Shown: piece by piece, positions 6,835-6,858 of the stretch
Layout of the letters: every line of letters begins with the position of its first letter
How positions within the stretch are numbered: the first letter of the stretch is position 1
Assembly (NCBI GenBank): GCA_030146745.1
Contig: JASLBD010000478.1
Location: 1-6,858 of the forward strand
Direction: 5' to 3'
Source: Allosphingosinicella sp.
Lineage (GTDB): Bacteria > Pseudomonadota > Alphaproteobacteria > Sphingomonadales > Sphingomonadaceae
DNA length: 6,858 nucleotides
Program-made: the position numbers and the translations under genes
Notes under the pieces: generated by a model
Seen by the model: only the letters and a program-made list of their open reading frames with translations
The model's database searches: none
What the model was told of the DNA's origin: nothing

Positions 6835-6858
6835 GGGCTGGCGCGAGGAGGCCAGTCC
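6835..6858 (+). promoter_or_regulatory. Shine-Dalgarno in a hairpin loop, for a gene starting beyond the window
   Basis: GAGGAGG (6845-6851) is a near-perfect ribosome binding site only seven bases from the window end, so a start codon is expected at or just after base 6858. GGGCTGGC (6835-6842) can pair with GCCAGTCC (6851-6858), including one G-U pair, which places most of the Shine-Dalgarno sequence in an eight-base loop. Whether a gene follows cannot be seen here. Confidence 0.45.

Overview
The window is GC-rich chromosomal DNA, most likely from an alphaproteobacterium of the Sphingomonadales. This rests on codons that strongly favour G or C at the third position, a PhaR / PhaC-like / thiolase gene group, a very large TonB-dependent receptor with the family's 'NPFCALF' cysteine pattern, and a long imperfect hairpin resembling the short palindromes scattered through sphingomonad genomes. 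The taxonomic call is an inference from sequence flavour. No rRNA or other marker is present.

Left part (1-2902) is a polyhydroxyalkanoate (PHA) or acyl-CoA locus. The PHA regulator PhaR runs leftward and leaves the window at base 1. Diverging from it is a short PhaC-like alpha/beta hydrolase with a complete Cys-Asp-His triad. The two proposed start codons overlap on opposite strands in a single CATG. A hairpin-forming repeat (1617-1697) follows, then a canonical acetyl-CoA acetyltransferase (PhaA type), which would supply acetoacetyl-CoA. No acetoacetyl-CoA reductase (PhaB), phasin or PhaE is visible, so the pathway is incomplete within the window.

Middle part (2903-6437) is a self-contained unit: a 195-base upstream region, a 1094-residue outer-membrane TonB-dependent receptor with signal peptide, plug and barrel, and a strong rho-independent terminator 24 bases after its stop. 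The substrate cannot be read from the sequence.

Right part (6438-6858) holds a GC palindrome, a probable 64-residue two-helix membrane protein, and then a sharp fall in GC content over about 60 bases with a perfect 10-bp inverted repeat. At the last bases is a strong Shine-Dalgarno sequence in the loop of a small hairpin. This suggests that another gene, possibly on a mobile element, starts just beyond the window.

No CRISPR array, tRNA, rRNA or complete mobile element is seen. I found no convincing new multi-gene system. The observations most worth checking are the shared-start divergent phaR/PhaC-like pair, the small synthase-like protein itself, and the foreign-looking right edge.
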